NCBI GenBank assembly: GCA_033852135.1
Contig: JAWSVB010000002.1
Span: 1 to 50,736 of the forward strand
Origin: QZLE01 sp033852135
GTDB taxonomy: Bacteria > Pseudomonadota > Gammaproteobacteria > QZLD01
DNA: 50,736 nucleotides
Direction of reading: 5' to 3'
Both the position numbers and the translations under genes were made by a program. Within the stretch, counting starts at the first letter, position 1. Each line of letters opens with the position of its first letter. Under the pieces are notes generated by a model. That model made no database searches, was not told where the DNA came from, and worked only from the letters and a program-made list of their open reading frames with translations. Shown piece after piece: positions 14,424 through 23,882 of the stretch.

Positions 14424-15275
14424 ATGAGCGCAACAATAATCGACGGAAAACAGATCGCAATAGATCTAAAAGAATCAATTAAACTTGAGGTTGACTCCAG
14501 GATCGAGCAAGGATTACGCAGACCTGGGCTAGCAGTAGTCTTAGTAGGGGATGATCCAGCATCAGAGGTTTATGTAAACAGCAAAAGAAAATCATGCGAA
14601 GCTGCAGGTTTTATCTCCAAAGCATTCATTAAACCAGCATCAATGACTCAAGATGAGTTATTTGCATTAGTTGATGAATTAAATGCTGATGACGAGATCG
14701 ATGGGATATTAGTTCAGCTTCCATTGCCAGACCATATCGATGGCGACCAAGTTATCGAGCGCATCCTGCCAGAGAAAGACGTAGATGGTTTCCACCCGTA
14801 TAACGTTGGTCGCTTAGCACTAAGAATGCCGCTACTACGCTCATGCACCCCAAAAGGTATCATGACCATGCTGGCAAAAACCGGCATAGACCTAGTTGGG
14901 CAAGACGCCGTAATCATCGGTCAGTCTAACATTGTCGGCAGACCAATGGCGCTAGAGCTACTAGCAGCGCGCTGCACCATCACCGTTTGCCACAGCAAAA
15001 CCAAAGACCTAGAAGGAAAAATACGCAACGCTGACATCATAGTTGCAGCAGTTGGGGTACCAAACTTTGTACCTGGTGAATGGATAAAAGAGGGCGCAAT
15101 CGTAATTGACGTTGGTATCAACAGGCTAGAAACCGGCAAATTGGTTGGCGATGTAGACTATGAAGCCGCCAAAGAGAAGGCTGCCTGGATAACACCTGTA
15201 CCAGGTGGCGTTGGCCCAATGACCGTTGCTACCTTACTGGAGAACACGCTGGAATCAGCGAAGATGAGAGATTAA
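14424..15275 (+). CDS. folD: bifunctional methylenetetrahydrofolate dehydrogenase/methenyltetrahydrofolate cyclohydrolase
   Basis: Interconverts methylene-, methenyl- and formyl-tetrahydrofolate in one-carbon metabolism in the cytoplasm. At 283 aa it has the normal length. The catalytic lysine motif YVNSKRK is present, as are VQLPLP, the CTPKGIM stretch, the NADP-binding IGQSNIVGRPMA and the C-terminal PVPGGVGPMT signature. GAGG lies about 9 bases before the ATG. It is transcribed divergently from the sigma-54 activator and appears to be monocistronic. Confidence 0.97.
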   Translation: MSATIIDGKQIAIDLKESIKLEVDSRIEQGLRRPGLAVVLVGDDPASEVYVNSKRKSCEAAGFISKAFIKPASMTQDELFALVDELNADDEIDGILVQLPLPDHIDGDQVIERILPEKDVDGFHPYNVGRLALRMPLLRSCTPKGIMTMLAKTGIDLVGQDAVIIGQSNIVGRPMALELLAARCTITVCHSKTKDLEGKIRNADIIVAAVGVPNFVPGEWIKEGAIVIDVGINRLETGKLVGDVDYEAAKEKAAWITPVPGGVGPMTVATLLENTLESAKMRD

Positions 15276-15289
15276 TTCAAGCTCTGCAT

Positions 15290-15311
15290 TTGCCCGGTTC
15301 AAGCCGGGCAA
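15290..15311. terminator. hairpin between convergent folD and the four-cysteine gene
   Basis: TTGCCCGG and CCGGGCAA pair over 8 bp around TTCAAG, 14 bases after the folD stop. No T run follows on either strand, so it is a weak or factor-assisted terminator candidate. Confidence 0.45.
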
Positions 15312-15365
15312 CAGCGCGCTTTATACAAACCTCACAAAGTAAAAGCTCAATCAAGAAACACCCAT

Positions 15366-15578
15366 TTATGAAACGATCAACTCAGCCCTTTTAGAGTCAT
15401 TCGGAAATAGATCTTTTGGAACTTTTTCCCGGCCTAATTCTTTATAAACAATATATCTAGCGCATTTAGAATTATCTTTATAACAATAACGCTTCCTCAT
15501 CGAGACCACACCAGAGGGGTACTCTTCCATTTTATCATTATAAAATTTACAGGTCTCAAGCAGCTCACACTTAGGCAT
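15366..15578 (-). CDS. small four-cysteine protein of unknown function
   Basis: 70 aa. Four cysteines (Cys4, Cys10, Cys32, Cys39; spacing C-x5-C-x21-C-x6-C) could bind a metal or an iron-sulfur cluster. The middle reads RYCYKDNSKCARY and the end VPKDLFPNDSKRAE. I recall similar short proteins of unknown function in other Proteobacteria but know no name. A strong GGAGG lies just before the ATG, supporting translation. There is no signal peptide or membrane segment. It stands alone between folD and cysS. Confidence 0.75.
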   Translation of the reverse strand: MPKCELLETCKFYNDKMEEYPSGVVSMRKRYCYKDNSKCARYIVYKELGREKVPKDLFPNDSKRAELIVS

Positions 15579-15879
15579 AACAACCTCCGCAAACTTGAAA
15601 GTTAATATTTAAACCGATACCACCCTATAAGATAGCACTTATAAACCACCTTTCAATTCTACAGCTTTTGTTTTACCAACGTGGTCACAAAAAACACTCT
15701 ACAAAAGCCACCAGCACCACAATAACACACCATTACAGCAGCTTTATTCAAGGCAGATAACCGTATATACAAGAAAACAGTGTTTTTAGCGATTTTTTAA
15801 AAACGTGAATACTTTATTTATCAGGAAGTTATTCAAAACAATGAATTGTCCCTTCGAAGGGAAAATGTTTAAAAAATAT
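15579..15879. other. 300-base intergenic stretch
   Basis: No gene seen. It contains the 14-base palindrome TCCCTTCGAAGGGA (15849-15862), which can form a short hairpin on either strand. It must also hold the promoter of the four-cysteine gene. Confidence 0.5.
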
Positions 15880-15912
15880 AAAAAAACACCCTGAGCATAG
15901 CTGCAAAGGGTG
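15880..15912 (-). terminator. intrinsic terminator of cysS
   Basis: On the minus strand CACCCT pairs with AGGGTG, with an inner GCA/TGC stem, followed by seven T (bases 15880-15886). It lies 43 bases past the cysS stop. Confidence 0.8.
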
Positions 15913-15955
15913 CATATTTTATTTCAGCTTACTTGAAATCAAGCAAGACAGCCTT

Positions 15956-17332
15956 TTACTCTCTGCGCCAACTAGTGCCACCAGCGCCATCTTCAATCAC
16001 GATACCCTGCTCTTTTAGCTCATCACGAACACGATCTGCTTCAGCCCAGTTTTTATCTGCACGCGCTTGGTTACGCTGTGCAACCAGTGCATCGATCTCT
16101 GCGGCAGCCAATCCATCTGCATCACCTTGGAAGAATTCATCGACGTTATGCTCTAATAACCCCAGTACATTTCCAAGTTCTACCAAAATTGCAGCTAATT
16201 CTCCTAAAGAATCACCACCTGCATCTCTAGCCTTGTTCACTTCTACCGATAGCTCATGCAGAACGGCAATCGCAGCTGGAGTGTTATAGTCATCATCCAT
16301 AGCTGCGACAAAACGATCTTTATATGCAGATTGTTCTGGCGCCTTACCAATTTCAATGCCACGGAGGGAGGTATAAAGCTTTAGCAATGACTGTTTTGCT
16401 TGCTGCAGATTCTCTTCTGTGTAGTTTAGTGGCGAGCGATAGCCGCTAGTTAACAAAAAGAACCTAACCTCTTCTGCCTTATATTTTTTTAAGATCTCGC
16501 GAATAGTAAAGAAGTTACCTAGTGACTTCGACATCTTCTCTTGATCAACGCGAACATGCCCATTGTGCATCCAATACTTTGCAAATGGCTTTTCGGTAAC
16601 AGTCTCAGACATTGCAATTTCGTTCTCATGATGTGGAAACTGCAGATCTAACCCACCACCATGAATATCAAAACTCTCACCCAGCTCATCAAATGCCATT
16701 GCAGAACACTCAATATGCCAACCTGGGCGACCCGCTCCCCATGGTGACTCCCAGCTTGGCTCACCAGGCTTTGCCATTTTCCACAATACAAAGTCGTACG
16801 GGGACTCTTTTACATCACCGACAGCAATACGCTCTCCAACACGCAGGTCTTCAATATTTTTCCCTGATAGTTTTCCGTAAGAGGTAAAGCTTTCTACACG
16901 AGAGTAAACATCACCATTTTCAGCCTGGTAAGCAGCACCTTTAGCAATTAGCCTTTCAATCATATCTATTATTAACGGAATAGACTCTGTTGCCTTTGGC
17001 TCTGCATCTGGACGCTGCACTCCAAGCGCATCAGCATCCTCATACATAGCTTCAATAAAACGTTCTGTAAGAGCCAGAAAATCTTCACTATTTTCATTGG
17101 CTCGATTAATGATTTTGTCATCAATATCAGTTATATTGCGCACATATTTAACTTCATAATCGCGATAGCGAAGGTAACGGGCAACCATATCAAAAACCAC
17201 CATTGCACGCGCATGCCCCAGATGACAGAAGTCATAAACCGTCATTCCACAAACATACATTTTCACCTTTCCCTCTTCTAATGGTTGGAATGGCTCTTTT
17301 TTCTTGGTTAAGCTGTTATAAACGTGCAACAT
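15956..17332 (-). CDS. cysS: cysteine--tRNA ligase
   Basis: Charges tRNA-Cys. The protein is 458 aa from the ATG at 17332, which begins MLHVYNSLTKKKEPF as usual in the family. An upstream in-frame start would add 14 residues that the family lacks. The class I HIGH-type motif is CHLGHAR and the KMSKS motif is exact (KMSKSLGNF). The zinc-site stretches YVCGMTVYD and WHIECSAM, with HHENEIAMSE, are present. It has its own terminator and is divergent from the cyclophilin gene. Confidence 0.97.
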   Translation of the reverse strand: MLHVYNSLTKKKEPFQPLEEGKVKMYVCGMTVYDFCHLGHARAMVVFDMVARYLRYRDYEVKYVRNITDIDDKIINRANENSEDFLALTERFIEAMYEDADALGVQRPDAEPKATESIPLIIDMIERLIAKGAAYQAENGDVYSRVESFTSYGKLSGKNIEDLRVGERIAVGDVKESPYDFVLWKMAKPGEPSWESPWGAGRPGWHIECSAMAFDELGESFDIHGGGLDLQFPHHENEIAMSETVTEKPFAKYWMHNGHVRVDQEKMSKSLGNFFTIREILKKYKAEEVRFFLLTSGYRSPLNYTEENLQQAKQSLLKLYTSLRGIEIGKAPEQSAYKDRFVAAMDDDYNTPAAIAVLHELSVEVNKARDAGGDSLGELAAILVELGNVLGLLEHNVDEFFQGDADGLAAAEIDALVAQRNQARADKNWAEADRVRDELKEQGIVIEDGAGGTSWRRE

Positions 17333-17470
17333 ATTATTTTTCCGTTTCTCTATTTTTAATGCCGTAATGGGCAATATTACCTAAATCCTAGAATAAACGA
17401 AAATGGTACGTGCAAAACTCCCCTTATAAAAGTATTATTTGGCTCTAAATCTGATGATTAGAGGTTTAAA

Positions 17471-18130
17471 ATGTTATTGAGATATAAGACGCTATTCTTT
17501 GCAATATTCGCTCTTGTTTCATCTTTGGCTATTGCTGATGCAGCAAAAAATGCTGAGATTAAACCTGCTGCAGATACTGCAAAAACTACTATGAATAAAG
17601 CTGTAGAAAAAAAAGGAGCTTCCAAAGTGATTGTAAATATGAAAACCAATATGGGAACTATCGTTCTTGAACTTGATGCTGAAAAGGCACCAGTTACTGT
17701 TGAGAACTTTGTAAACTACGCAAAAGAGGGTTTCTATAACGGCACTATCTTTCACCGCGTTATCCCTAACTTTATGATTCAAGGCGGTGGCTTTGAGCCA
17801 GGAATGGGTCAAAAAGCAACTCAAGAAAACATTAAAAACGAAGCTGATAATGGCCTTAAAAATGATCTTGGCACTATCGCTATGGCGAGAACCCCTGATC
17901 CACACTCAGCTTCTTCACAGTTCTTTATCAACACTAAAGACAACGGTTTTCTAAACTTTTCATCTCCAACTCCTCAAGGTTGGGGCTATGCTGTTTTTGG
18001 TAAAGTTACTGAAGGCTTAGACATCGTTCAATCTATCGAGAAAGTTAGAACTGGTTCAGCTGGCGGTCACCAAGACGTTCCTGTTGAAGACGTTGTAATT
18101 GAAGAAGTTACAGTAGCTGAGGCTGAATAA
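17471..18130 (+). CDS. ppiA: periplasmic peptidyl-prolyl cis-trans isomerase, cyclophilin type
   Basis: Cyclophilin that speeds proline isomerisation during folding. The protein is 219 aa. A signal peptide (about 1-23, ending LAIADA) and a charged linker precede the cyclophilin domain, which starts near residue 52 (KVIVNMKTNMGTIVLELD). The active-site motif is FHRVIPNFMIQGG, with FFIN further on. GAGG lies 7 bases before the ATG. The signal peptide places it in the periplasm and favours the ppiA over the ppiB name. lpxH follows 12 bases downstream, so the two are probably one operon. Confidence 0.92.
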   Translation: MLLRYKTLFFAIFALVSSLAIADAAKNAEIKPAADTAKTTMNKAVEKKGASKVIVNMKTNMGTIVLELDAEKAPVTVENFVNYAKEGFYNGTIFHRVIPNFMIQGGGFEPGMGQKATQENIKNEADNGLKNDLGTIAMARTPDPHSASSQFFINTKDNGFLNFSSPTPQGWGYAVFGKVTEGLDIVQSIEKVRTGSAGGHQDVPVEDVVIEEVTVAEAE

Positions 18131-18142
18131 AGCTTTTTGCCG

Positions 18143-18904
18143 ATGACTTCTAGCATATTTGTTTCTGATATCCATCTGGATATCAGAAACAATAAAAGAA
18201 CCGACCTTTTCTTATCATTTCTCGATAAGATCGCCTCTAAGGCATCTTCCCTTTATATCCTCGGTGATCTATTTGATGCCTGGATTGGGGATGACACCCT
18301 GCATAACTACCCAAGAATCATAGATGCCTTTGCCAAACTTAACCTGACTACCAATGTCTATATCATAAAAGGTAATCGCGATTTTCTTCTAGGCGATGAT
18401 TTTGTTCGTGCAACCAAATGCACAATTCTTCCCGATACATTTAGCAGCTCGATCCATGGTAATAACACCCTGTTATTGCATGGCGATACTTTATGTACAG
18501 ACGACGAGCAATATCAGCAATTTCGTACTTTAGTGCACAACCCTAAATGGCAGCAGGATTTTTTATCTAAGTCATTTGAAGAGAGAGTTGAGTTCGTAAA
18601 TAAAGCTCGTGCTGCAAGCATGGAAAACTATAAAAGCTCAAATCAAGCTGCTGAAGTTACTTTTGCCACCCTGTTTGCAACAGCTGAACAGCATAACGCC
18701 AATACCGTTATCCATGGCCATATCCATCGGGAAGGTTTCCACCATCACGAATCTGATAGCAGTAGTTTCGACCGTTTTGTATTAAAAGACTGGAATGATA
18801 CAACTGGCAGCGTTGTTATCGAAGATAATGGTTTCAAACAAGCTAGATACTCCATAGAGAATGGGCTGGAGATATTTGAAGATAAAGTGCTGTTAAATAA
18901 CTAA
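18143..18904 (+). CDS. lpxH: UDP-2,3-diacylglucosamine diphosphatase
   Basis: Calcineurin-type metallophosphoesterase of lipid A synthesis; hydrolyses UDP-2,3-diacylglucosamine to lipid X at the inner membrane. The protein is 253 aa, slightly longer than the usual 240. Metal-binding motifs appear in order: SDIHLD, LGDLFDAWIGDD, KGNRDF, LHGDTLCTDD and HGHIHREG. I chose the ATG at 18143 over a TTG two codons upstream. It has no clear Shine-Dalgarno sequence and lies 12 bases after ppiA, so translational coupling is likely. Confidence 0.93.
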   Translation: MTSSIFVSDIHLDIRNNKRTDLFLSFLDKIASKASSLYILGDLFDAWIGDDTLHNYPRIIDAFAKLNLTTNVYIIKGNRDFLLGDDFVRATKCTILPDTFSSSIHGNNTLLLHGDTLCTDDEQYQQFRTLVHNPKWQQDFLSKSFEERVEFVNKARAASMENYKSSNQAAEVTFATLFATAEQHNANTVIHGHIHREGFHHHESDSSSFDRFVLKDWNDTTGSVVIEDNGFKQARYSIENGLEIFEDKVLLNN

Positions 18905-18940
18905 TAGAAAAACGCTTTCAAAGATACATTTTTTTAACTC

Positions 18941-18966
18941 AAAAAAATTCCCGCTTGTACGGGAAT
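18941..18966 (-). terminator. intrinsic terminator of the coiled-coil gene
   Basis: ATTCCCG and CGGGAAT around CTTGTA form a 7-bp stem, followed on the minus strand by a run of T (bases 18941-18947). The adjacent lpxH on the plus strand has no T run after this hairpin. Confidence 0.75.
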
Positions 18967-18996
18967 CTTAGAATCAATCTGGTTTCACGACAAAAA

Positions 18997-19794
18997 TCAC
19001 TTAAATAGTTTGCTCCGCACGCGCTTTAGCAGCCCTGCGTTCTCTTTCTCTTCTCTAATATGAAATTCACGAGCTCTAACCCCTAGCTCTTTTGCTCTAC
19101 GCTTCTCTTCTTTGACAAGATTTCTTCTAATACGGGTTAGCTCATCCCTAGATAGCTCTTGGCGCAAAAACTTATCATCTTCGCGCAATACATAACGCCC
19201 TAGCTTATCCAAAAATTTGTCATCGACATCTTCAGTTTTAAGGGTTCTTTGGTTTAGCCCAAGACCATCAAAGTTATATATCTTCAGATAAAGCTCAGCT
19301 TTTTCAACACTTACTTCAAGCGCTATGGTTACTGGAATTGATGATTTTAATTTAAACCTACTTTCGGTGACACTAGCATTCAGTGTACGTTTCCGTTTCT
19401 GCTCAAAATCAAGTTTATGACTAAGAAGGTAACTGACTTGCTGTTCAACTGCCTTTTCGCCCTTTACGTCAAATTCAATAATATCTTTCTTAAAACAGCG
19501 AAATGAAACAGCAACACGCTTCATATTGTGCGTACTATCGGTAGCTACCTTATAATCAATTTGTAGCAAATCATCAATATCACCAACGCCATCGACTTTG
19601 TACGAAGCGTAAATTTCACGATTAAGGTAAACTATCGCTTTTATTAGCTCATCAAGATAGTTATACACCTTGATCATTCGCGGCAGGGTGTGCTCCCTGT
19701 AGAACTTCTCTTTTCTTTCCACGTCACGAAGCTGGACAAGTTCCTCTTGCCTTCTACTATCTGCTTCCTGTTTTAATTCGTCCAGAAGTGACAT
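18997..19794 (-). CDS. conserved charged protein of unknown function with coiled-coil ends
   Basis: 265 aa with no signal peptide or membrane segment. The N-terminal 35 residues (LLDELKQEADSRRQEELVQLRD...) and the C-terminal 55 (LTRIRRNLVKEEKRRAKEL...) are highly charged helical stretches likely to form coiled coils. The middle (about 60-190) looks like a folded mixed alpha/beta domain with repeated beta-type segments (IPVTIALEVSVEKAELYLKIYNF). I do not recognise a named family. GAGG lies upstream of the ATG. It has its own terminator and is separated from folE2 by 240 bases, so it is probably transcribed alone. Confidence 0.75.
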   Translation of the reverse strand: MSLLDELKQEADSRRQEELVQLRDVERKEKFYREHTLPRMIKVYNYLDELIKAIVYLNREIYASYKVDGVGDIDDLLQIDYKVATDSTHNMKRVAVSFRCFKKDIIEFDVKGEKAVEQQVSYLLSHKLDFEQKRKRTLNASVTESRFKLKSSIPVTIALEVSVEKAELYLKIYNFDGLGLNQRTLKTEDVDDKFLDKLGRYVLREDDKFLRQELSRDELTRIRRNLVKEEKRRAKELGVRAREFHIREEKENAGLLKRVRSKLFK

Positions 19795-20034
19795 ACTTAC
19801 CTCTTGACCCTCTGCAAAGACGAGTTACCTTGCGCGAGTCATATTTTCAGTCCAATTTTTTCTTTTTCAACGTCTCTAGCAAAACGTAATTTCATTAGTA
19901 TCAGTTTAGCTTTTTTTGTTCTTTTTTCTATACTGCTTTTATAATTTATATTTTAGAAAAACCAGTACGGGGTATTCTATTTATAGATAGTAGCAAAAGA
20001 TTAAAAACTGTTCGATAGATAAAACCGTTAACAA

Positions 20035-20883
20035 TCAACCTGCTAATTTATCAAATTCAATACAAGCATATGCGGAATGATTATGAATTGATTCAAAATT
20101 TTCCGATTCTATCTTGTATGAGTCAACGTGATCATCACCATTTAGCTTTACTGCAATATCTCGCACCAAGTCTTCTACAAACTTTGGGTTATCGTAAGCA
20201 TATTCAGTAATATATTTTTCATCTGGTCTTTTAAGCAAACCATATAGTTCACATGATGCTTCTGATTCAACCATTTTAATTAGCTGATCAACAGAAAGAT
20301 TATCGTGCGCCTTTACTGTCACTGTCACATGGGAACGCTGATTATGCGCACCATACTCTGATATCTTTTTAGAGCACGGACATAGACTAGTAACCGGAAC
20401 TACTATCTTTACATATACGTTCTCAGCACCATTCTCTATTGTCCCCAAAAGGGTTACATCATAGTCCATAAGACTATTAACCATAGAAACCGGAGCTTGC
20501 TTATTAACAAAATATGGGAAGTTAAATTCAACCATCACATCCTGAGCTTCTAAACGCTGCGCTACATTCTGCAGAATATTGCGTAATGAACCCACTGAGA
20601 TGGATTTATCATTATCATTCAGGATCTCTACAAAACGTGACATATGAGTTCCCTTCACATCTGCAGGAAGGTTCACATACATATTCACATTTGCAACGGT
20701 GGCAACTTCAGTTCCATCAATATCCTGAACCTTAATTGGGTGTTTTATATCCTTAATTCCAACCCTATTGATTGCTACTTGTCTTGTGTCTGCGCTACTT
20801 TGGACATCCTCTATCTGGGTAGCATTGCTGTTTACTGCACCTGTCTTCGCCGACAGAAACTCAGCTGGGGTCATTTGACTCAT
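20035..20883 (-). CDS. folE2: GTP cyclohydrolase FolE2
   Basis: Type IB GTP cyclohydrolase that makes dihydroneopterin triphosphate for folate synthesis. The protein is 282 aa. The FolE2 signature is clear: TSLCPCSKKISEYGAHNQRS, with the conserved Cys, and the C-terminal NFESIHNHSAYA. FolE2 is known to work with metals other than zinc and often replaces FolE under zinc limitation. No Zur-type site was recognised upstream. It follows dxs by 38 bases and likely belongs to the xseB-ispA-dxs-folE2 run. Confidence 0.95.
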   Translation of the reverse strand: MSQMTPAEFLSAKTGAVNSNATQIEDVQSSADTRQVAINRVGIKDIKHPIKVQDIDGTEVATVANVNMYVNLPADVKGTHMSRFVEILNDNDKSISVGSLRNILQNVAQRLEAQDVMVEFNFPYFVNKQAPVSMVNSLMDYDVTLLGTIENGAENVYVKIVVPVTSLCPCSKKISEYGAHNQRSHVTVTVKAHDNLSVDQLIKMVESEASCELYGLLKRPDEKYITEYAYDNPKFVEDLVRDIAVKLNGDDHVDSYKIESENFESIHNHSAYACIEFDKLAG

Positions 20884-20921
20884 TAAATATAAAACCTATC
20901 TTTGGAATATTATTACGAATA

Positions 20922-22823
20922 TCAGCGGGATATTATACGATGTAACCAATTTTTACAATCCTGTCCTTCAAGGAAGCTATTGATTGCACTTTTAATTCCA
21001 TCGGCATTTAGCCCAATTTCTGCCAACATCTCATCACGAGTTCCTTGCGGAATATATTGATCCGGGATACCTAAATTAAGGATGGATAATTTTTTACCTG
21101 ATGCTAGCAGGAATTCATTTACTCCACTGCCTGCACCACCGGCAATTGCATTCTCTTCAACAGTTACAATAACTTGATGCTCTTCTGCTATCTGCAGTAA
21201 GCGTTTCTCATCTAGTGGTTTAACATAGCGCATATTTATCAGGGTATAATCTTGCTCTGCCGCTACCTGCTCACACTCTTTTAGCAGTGAGCCAAAAGAT
21301 AGGATCGCTATCTCACTACCGGTTTTAACCACTTCAGATTTAGCAAATGGGATAGTCTGAGTTGTAACTTCAAGCTTTTCACCTGCTATTTTTTGGCGCG
21401 GGTAACGCACTGCCACTGGAGCATTTAAAGCAAGTCCAGTATTTAACATTAGCGCACATTCATTCAAACTTGATGGCGCCATAATCACCATATTTGGCAA
21501 ACAACGCATATAAGAAATATCAAAGCAGCCATTATGCGTTGGACCATCTGCGCCTACAACACCGGCGCGATCAATTGCAAATAGTACTGGTAAGTTTTGT
21601 AAAGCCACATCATGCATCAACTGGTCAAAACCACGCTGTAAAAAGGTAGAGTATATAGCCAACACCGGCTTTATCCCTTCACACGCCAGCCCAGCAGCAA
21701 AGGTAACTGCATGTTGTTCTGCGATCGCCACATCATAAAATCTTTTCGGAAACTTATTCGCAAATTCAACTAAGCCTGAACCCTCACGCATCGCAGGGGT
21801 TATCGCCACTACTTTTGCATCACGCGCAGCAGCATCACAAACCCACTTACCAAATACCTGGGTATAGGTTAAATCAGTTTCACTACCCTTCACTATCCCC
21901 TTCTTGGGATCAAATGGGGTCACGCCATGATATTGCGTGGGATTATTTTCAGCTGGCTCGTAACCTAAACCCTTTTTCGTAACCACGTGCAAAAGCTTAG
22001 GGCCATCAACTAACTGGATATTTTTAAGCACCTGCAGCAGTTGCGGCAAATCATGTCCATCAACTGGGCCGATGTAGTTAAATCCCATCTCTTCAAACAG
22101 GGTTCCAGGGACAACCATCCCTTTAACATGCTCTTCTGCCTTGCGCGCCAATTCCAACATGCTATTCGGCATCTTTTGGAACACTTTCTTACTGCCTTCG
22201 CGCACAGTGGAATACCATTTGCCCGAGATAATCTTGGCAAAGGAGCGTCCAATAGCTCCTACGTTCTCCGAGATAGACATGTTGTTGTCGTTCAACACAA
22301 CAATCATGTTCTCTTTCAGATCTCCTGCATGATCCAAAGCTTCAAAAGCTTCACCAGCAGTCATCGCACCATCACCTATGACGGCAATACATTGTCTCTC
22401 TTGATCTTGAATCGAAGCAGCAACCGCCATACCCAGCGCAGCACTAATTGAAGTACTAGAGTGTCCAACACCAAAGGCATCATATTCACTTTCTTCCCGC
22501 TTAGGGAAACCAGATACTCCATCTTTTTGACGCAGTGTGCCCATCTGATCACGACGACCAGTTAAGATTTTATGGGCATATGCCTGATGACCAACATCCC
22601 AAACAATCTTGTCATCTGGGGTATTAAATACGTAATGCAGAGCTATCGTCAGATCAACTGTCCCTAAACTTGGCGCTAAATGCCCTCCAGTTTTGGATAC
22701 AGACTCAATCATATATTGACGCAACTGCGAGGCTAGCTCCTGCAATTGCTCAGAGTTTAACTTCCGCAATTCAAGCGGAGAGTCTATCTTTGCCAACAGT
22801 GGAAATTCTTTCTCTAGATTCAT
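20922..22823 (-). CDS. dxs: 1-deoxy-D-xylulose-5-phosphate synthase
   Basis: Thiamine diphosphate enzyme that starts the MEP isoprenoid pathway from pyruvate and glyceraldehyde 3-phosphate. At 633 aa it is of normal length. The thiamine-binding motif GDGAMTAGEAFEAL ... LNDNNMSIS is present, together with the transketolase-type central domain (EQHAVTFAAGLA) and GADGPTHNG. It lies 88 bases after ispA. The ispA product uses the C5 units made from this pathway, which explains the pairing. Confidence 0.97.
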   Translation of the reverse strand: MNLEKEFPLLAKIDSPLELRKLNSEQLQELASQLRQYMIESVSKTGGHLAPSLGTVDLTIALHYVFNTPDDKIVWDVGHQAYAHKILTGRRDQMGTLRQKDGVSGFPKREESEYDAFGVGHSSTSISAALGMAVAASIQDQERQCIAVIGDGAMTAGEAFEALDHAGDLKENMIVVLNDNNMSISENVGAIGRSFAKIISGKWYSTVREGSKKVFQKMPNSMLELARKAEEHVKGMVVPGTLFEEMGFNYIGPVDGHDLPQLLQVLKNIQLVDGPKLLHVVTKKGLGYEPAENNPTQYHGVTPFDPKKGIVKGSETDLTYTQVFGKWVCDAAARDAKVVAITPAMREGSGLVEFANKFPKRFYDVAIAEQHAVTFAAGLACEGIKPVLAIYSTFLQRGFDQLMHDVALQNLPVLFAIDRAGVVGADGPTHNGCFDISYMRCLPNMVIMAPSSLNECALMLNTGLALNAPVAVRYPRQKIAGEKLEVTTQTIPFAKSEVVKTGSEIAILSFGSLLKECEQVAAEQDYTLINMRYVKPLDEKRLLQIAEEHQVIVTVEENAIAGGAGSGVNEFLLASGKKLSILNLGIPDQYIPQGTRDEMLAEIGLNADGIKSAINSFLEGQDCKNWLHRIISR

Positions 22824-22911
22824 CGATAACCTTTTGGATTAGTATCCGCGATTCTTCTCGGACTTATTCAGCAAGTCCTTTTCAATAAGCTATATTGTTT
22901 TGGAGAACCGA

Positions 22912-23805
22912 TTAATTCTTCCGCGAAATAATGTATTCCGCTAACCAGCGTAATGGATCAGCCTTTTCATCGAAACCACTAAGACTATCAACTGCATCCT
23001 GAATCAGCTCTTCAGCTAACTGCTTTGATTCCTCAATACCCATTAGTGCAGGATAAGTTGGCTTTTCAGCATCTTGATCTGAACCCTGTGGTTTACCCAG
23101 CTCTTCAGTAGTGCTTTCAACATCAAGAATATCGTCCTGAATTTGGAATGCTAAGCCGATACATTTAGAGTAGTGATCTAAAGCCATTCTCTGCTCTGGA
23201 GTGATATCTTTGGCGCATAATGCTCCTAAAAGAACGCTAGAGCGAATTAATGCTCCGGTCTTATGGATATGCATATTTTCCAGTTCAGCTATATCAATTT
23301 GCTTACCAACTGCTGCCAAATCAATCGCCTGACCACCAACCATTCCACGTGAACCACTTGCTACAGCAAGAAGGTTTATCATCTCTAATCTGGTTTCAGC
23401 AGCAAGATCTATGGTTTTATCAGCAGCAAGAATCTGAAATGCCAATGTTTGCAATGCATCCCCAGCAAGGATTGCAGTAGCTTCGTCATATGCCTTGTGA
23501 CACGTTGGTTTACCTCGACGCAGATCATCATCATCCATTGCAGGTAGATCATCATGAACCAATGAATATGCATGAATACACTCTACCGCTGCTGCTGCCG
23601 CATCTAAGCTTTCAAGATCATTACCTAAAGCTTCACCAGCAAGATAAACTAATAGTGGGCGCACACGCTTTCCACCATTAAAAACGGAGTAGCGCATCGC
23701 TTGATGCAGTGTGTCTGGGGTTATCTTTTTCGATGGTAACCAATAATCAAGAGCATTATCCACGCGCTCTCTATACTCTTTCATCAGCTTTTTCAGTTTA
23801 TCCAT
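22912..23805 (-). CDS. ispA: polyprenyl synthetase, farnesyl diphosphate synthase type
   Basis: Chain-elongating prenyltransferase that makes farnesyl diphosphate from isopentenyl and dimethylallyl diphosphates. The protein is 297 aa. The first aspartate-rich motif is DDLPAMDDDDLRRG and the second is FQIQDDILD. The two extra residues within the first motif and the small residues before it fit a C15-type bacterial enzyme. It lies 77 bases after xseB and upstream of dxs. Confidence 0.95.
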   Translation of the reverse strand: MDKLKKLMKEYRERVDNALDYWLPSKKITPDTLHQAMRYSVFNGGKRVRPLLVYLAGEALGNDLESLDAAAAAVECIHAYSLVHDDLPAMDDDDLRRGKPTCHKAYDEATAILAGDALQTLAFQILAADKTIDLAAETRLEMINLLAVASGSRGMVGGQAIDLAAVGKQIDIAELENMHIHKTGALIRSSVLLGALCAKDITPEQRMALDHYSKCIGLAFQIQDDILDVESTTEELGKPQGSDQDAEKPTYPALMGIEESKQLAEELIQDAVDSLSGFDEKADPLRWLAEYIISRKN

Positions 23806-23882
23806 TGTCTTTACTCTCTGTTCCTTGGCTTTTCAGGTGTTAATTTCAGGTATTACTCAAAAATCTCTTTCAGCAAAAAGAT

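Noticed and set aside
15849..15862. Palindrome TCCCTTCGAAGGGA as a regulatory operator
   Set aside because: It lies between gene ends rather than at a promoter I can identify. Short hairpin formation explains it equally well.
17333..17374. Longer cysS start adding 14 residues
   Set aside because: The family starts at the MLHVYNSL type sequence, and the extra residues have no counterpart.
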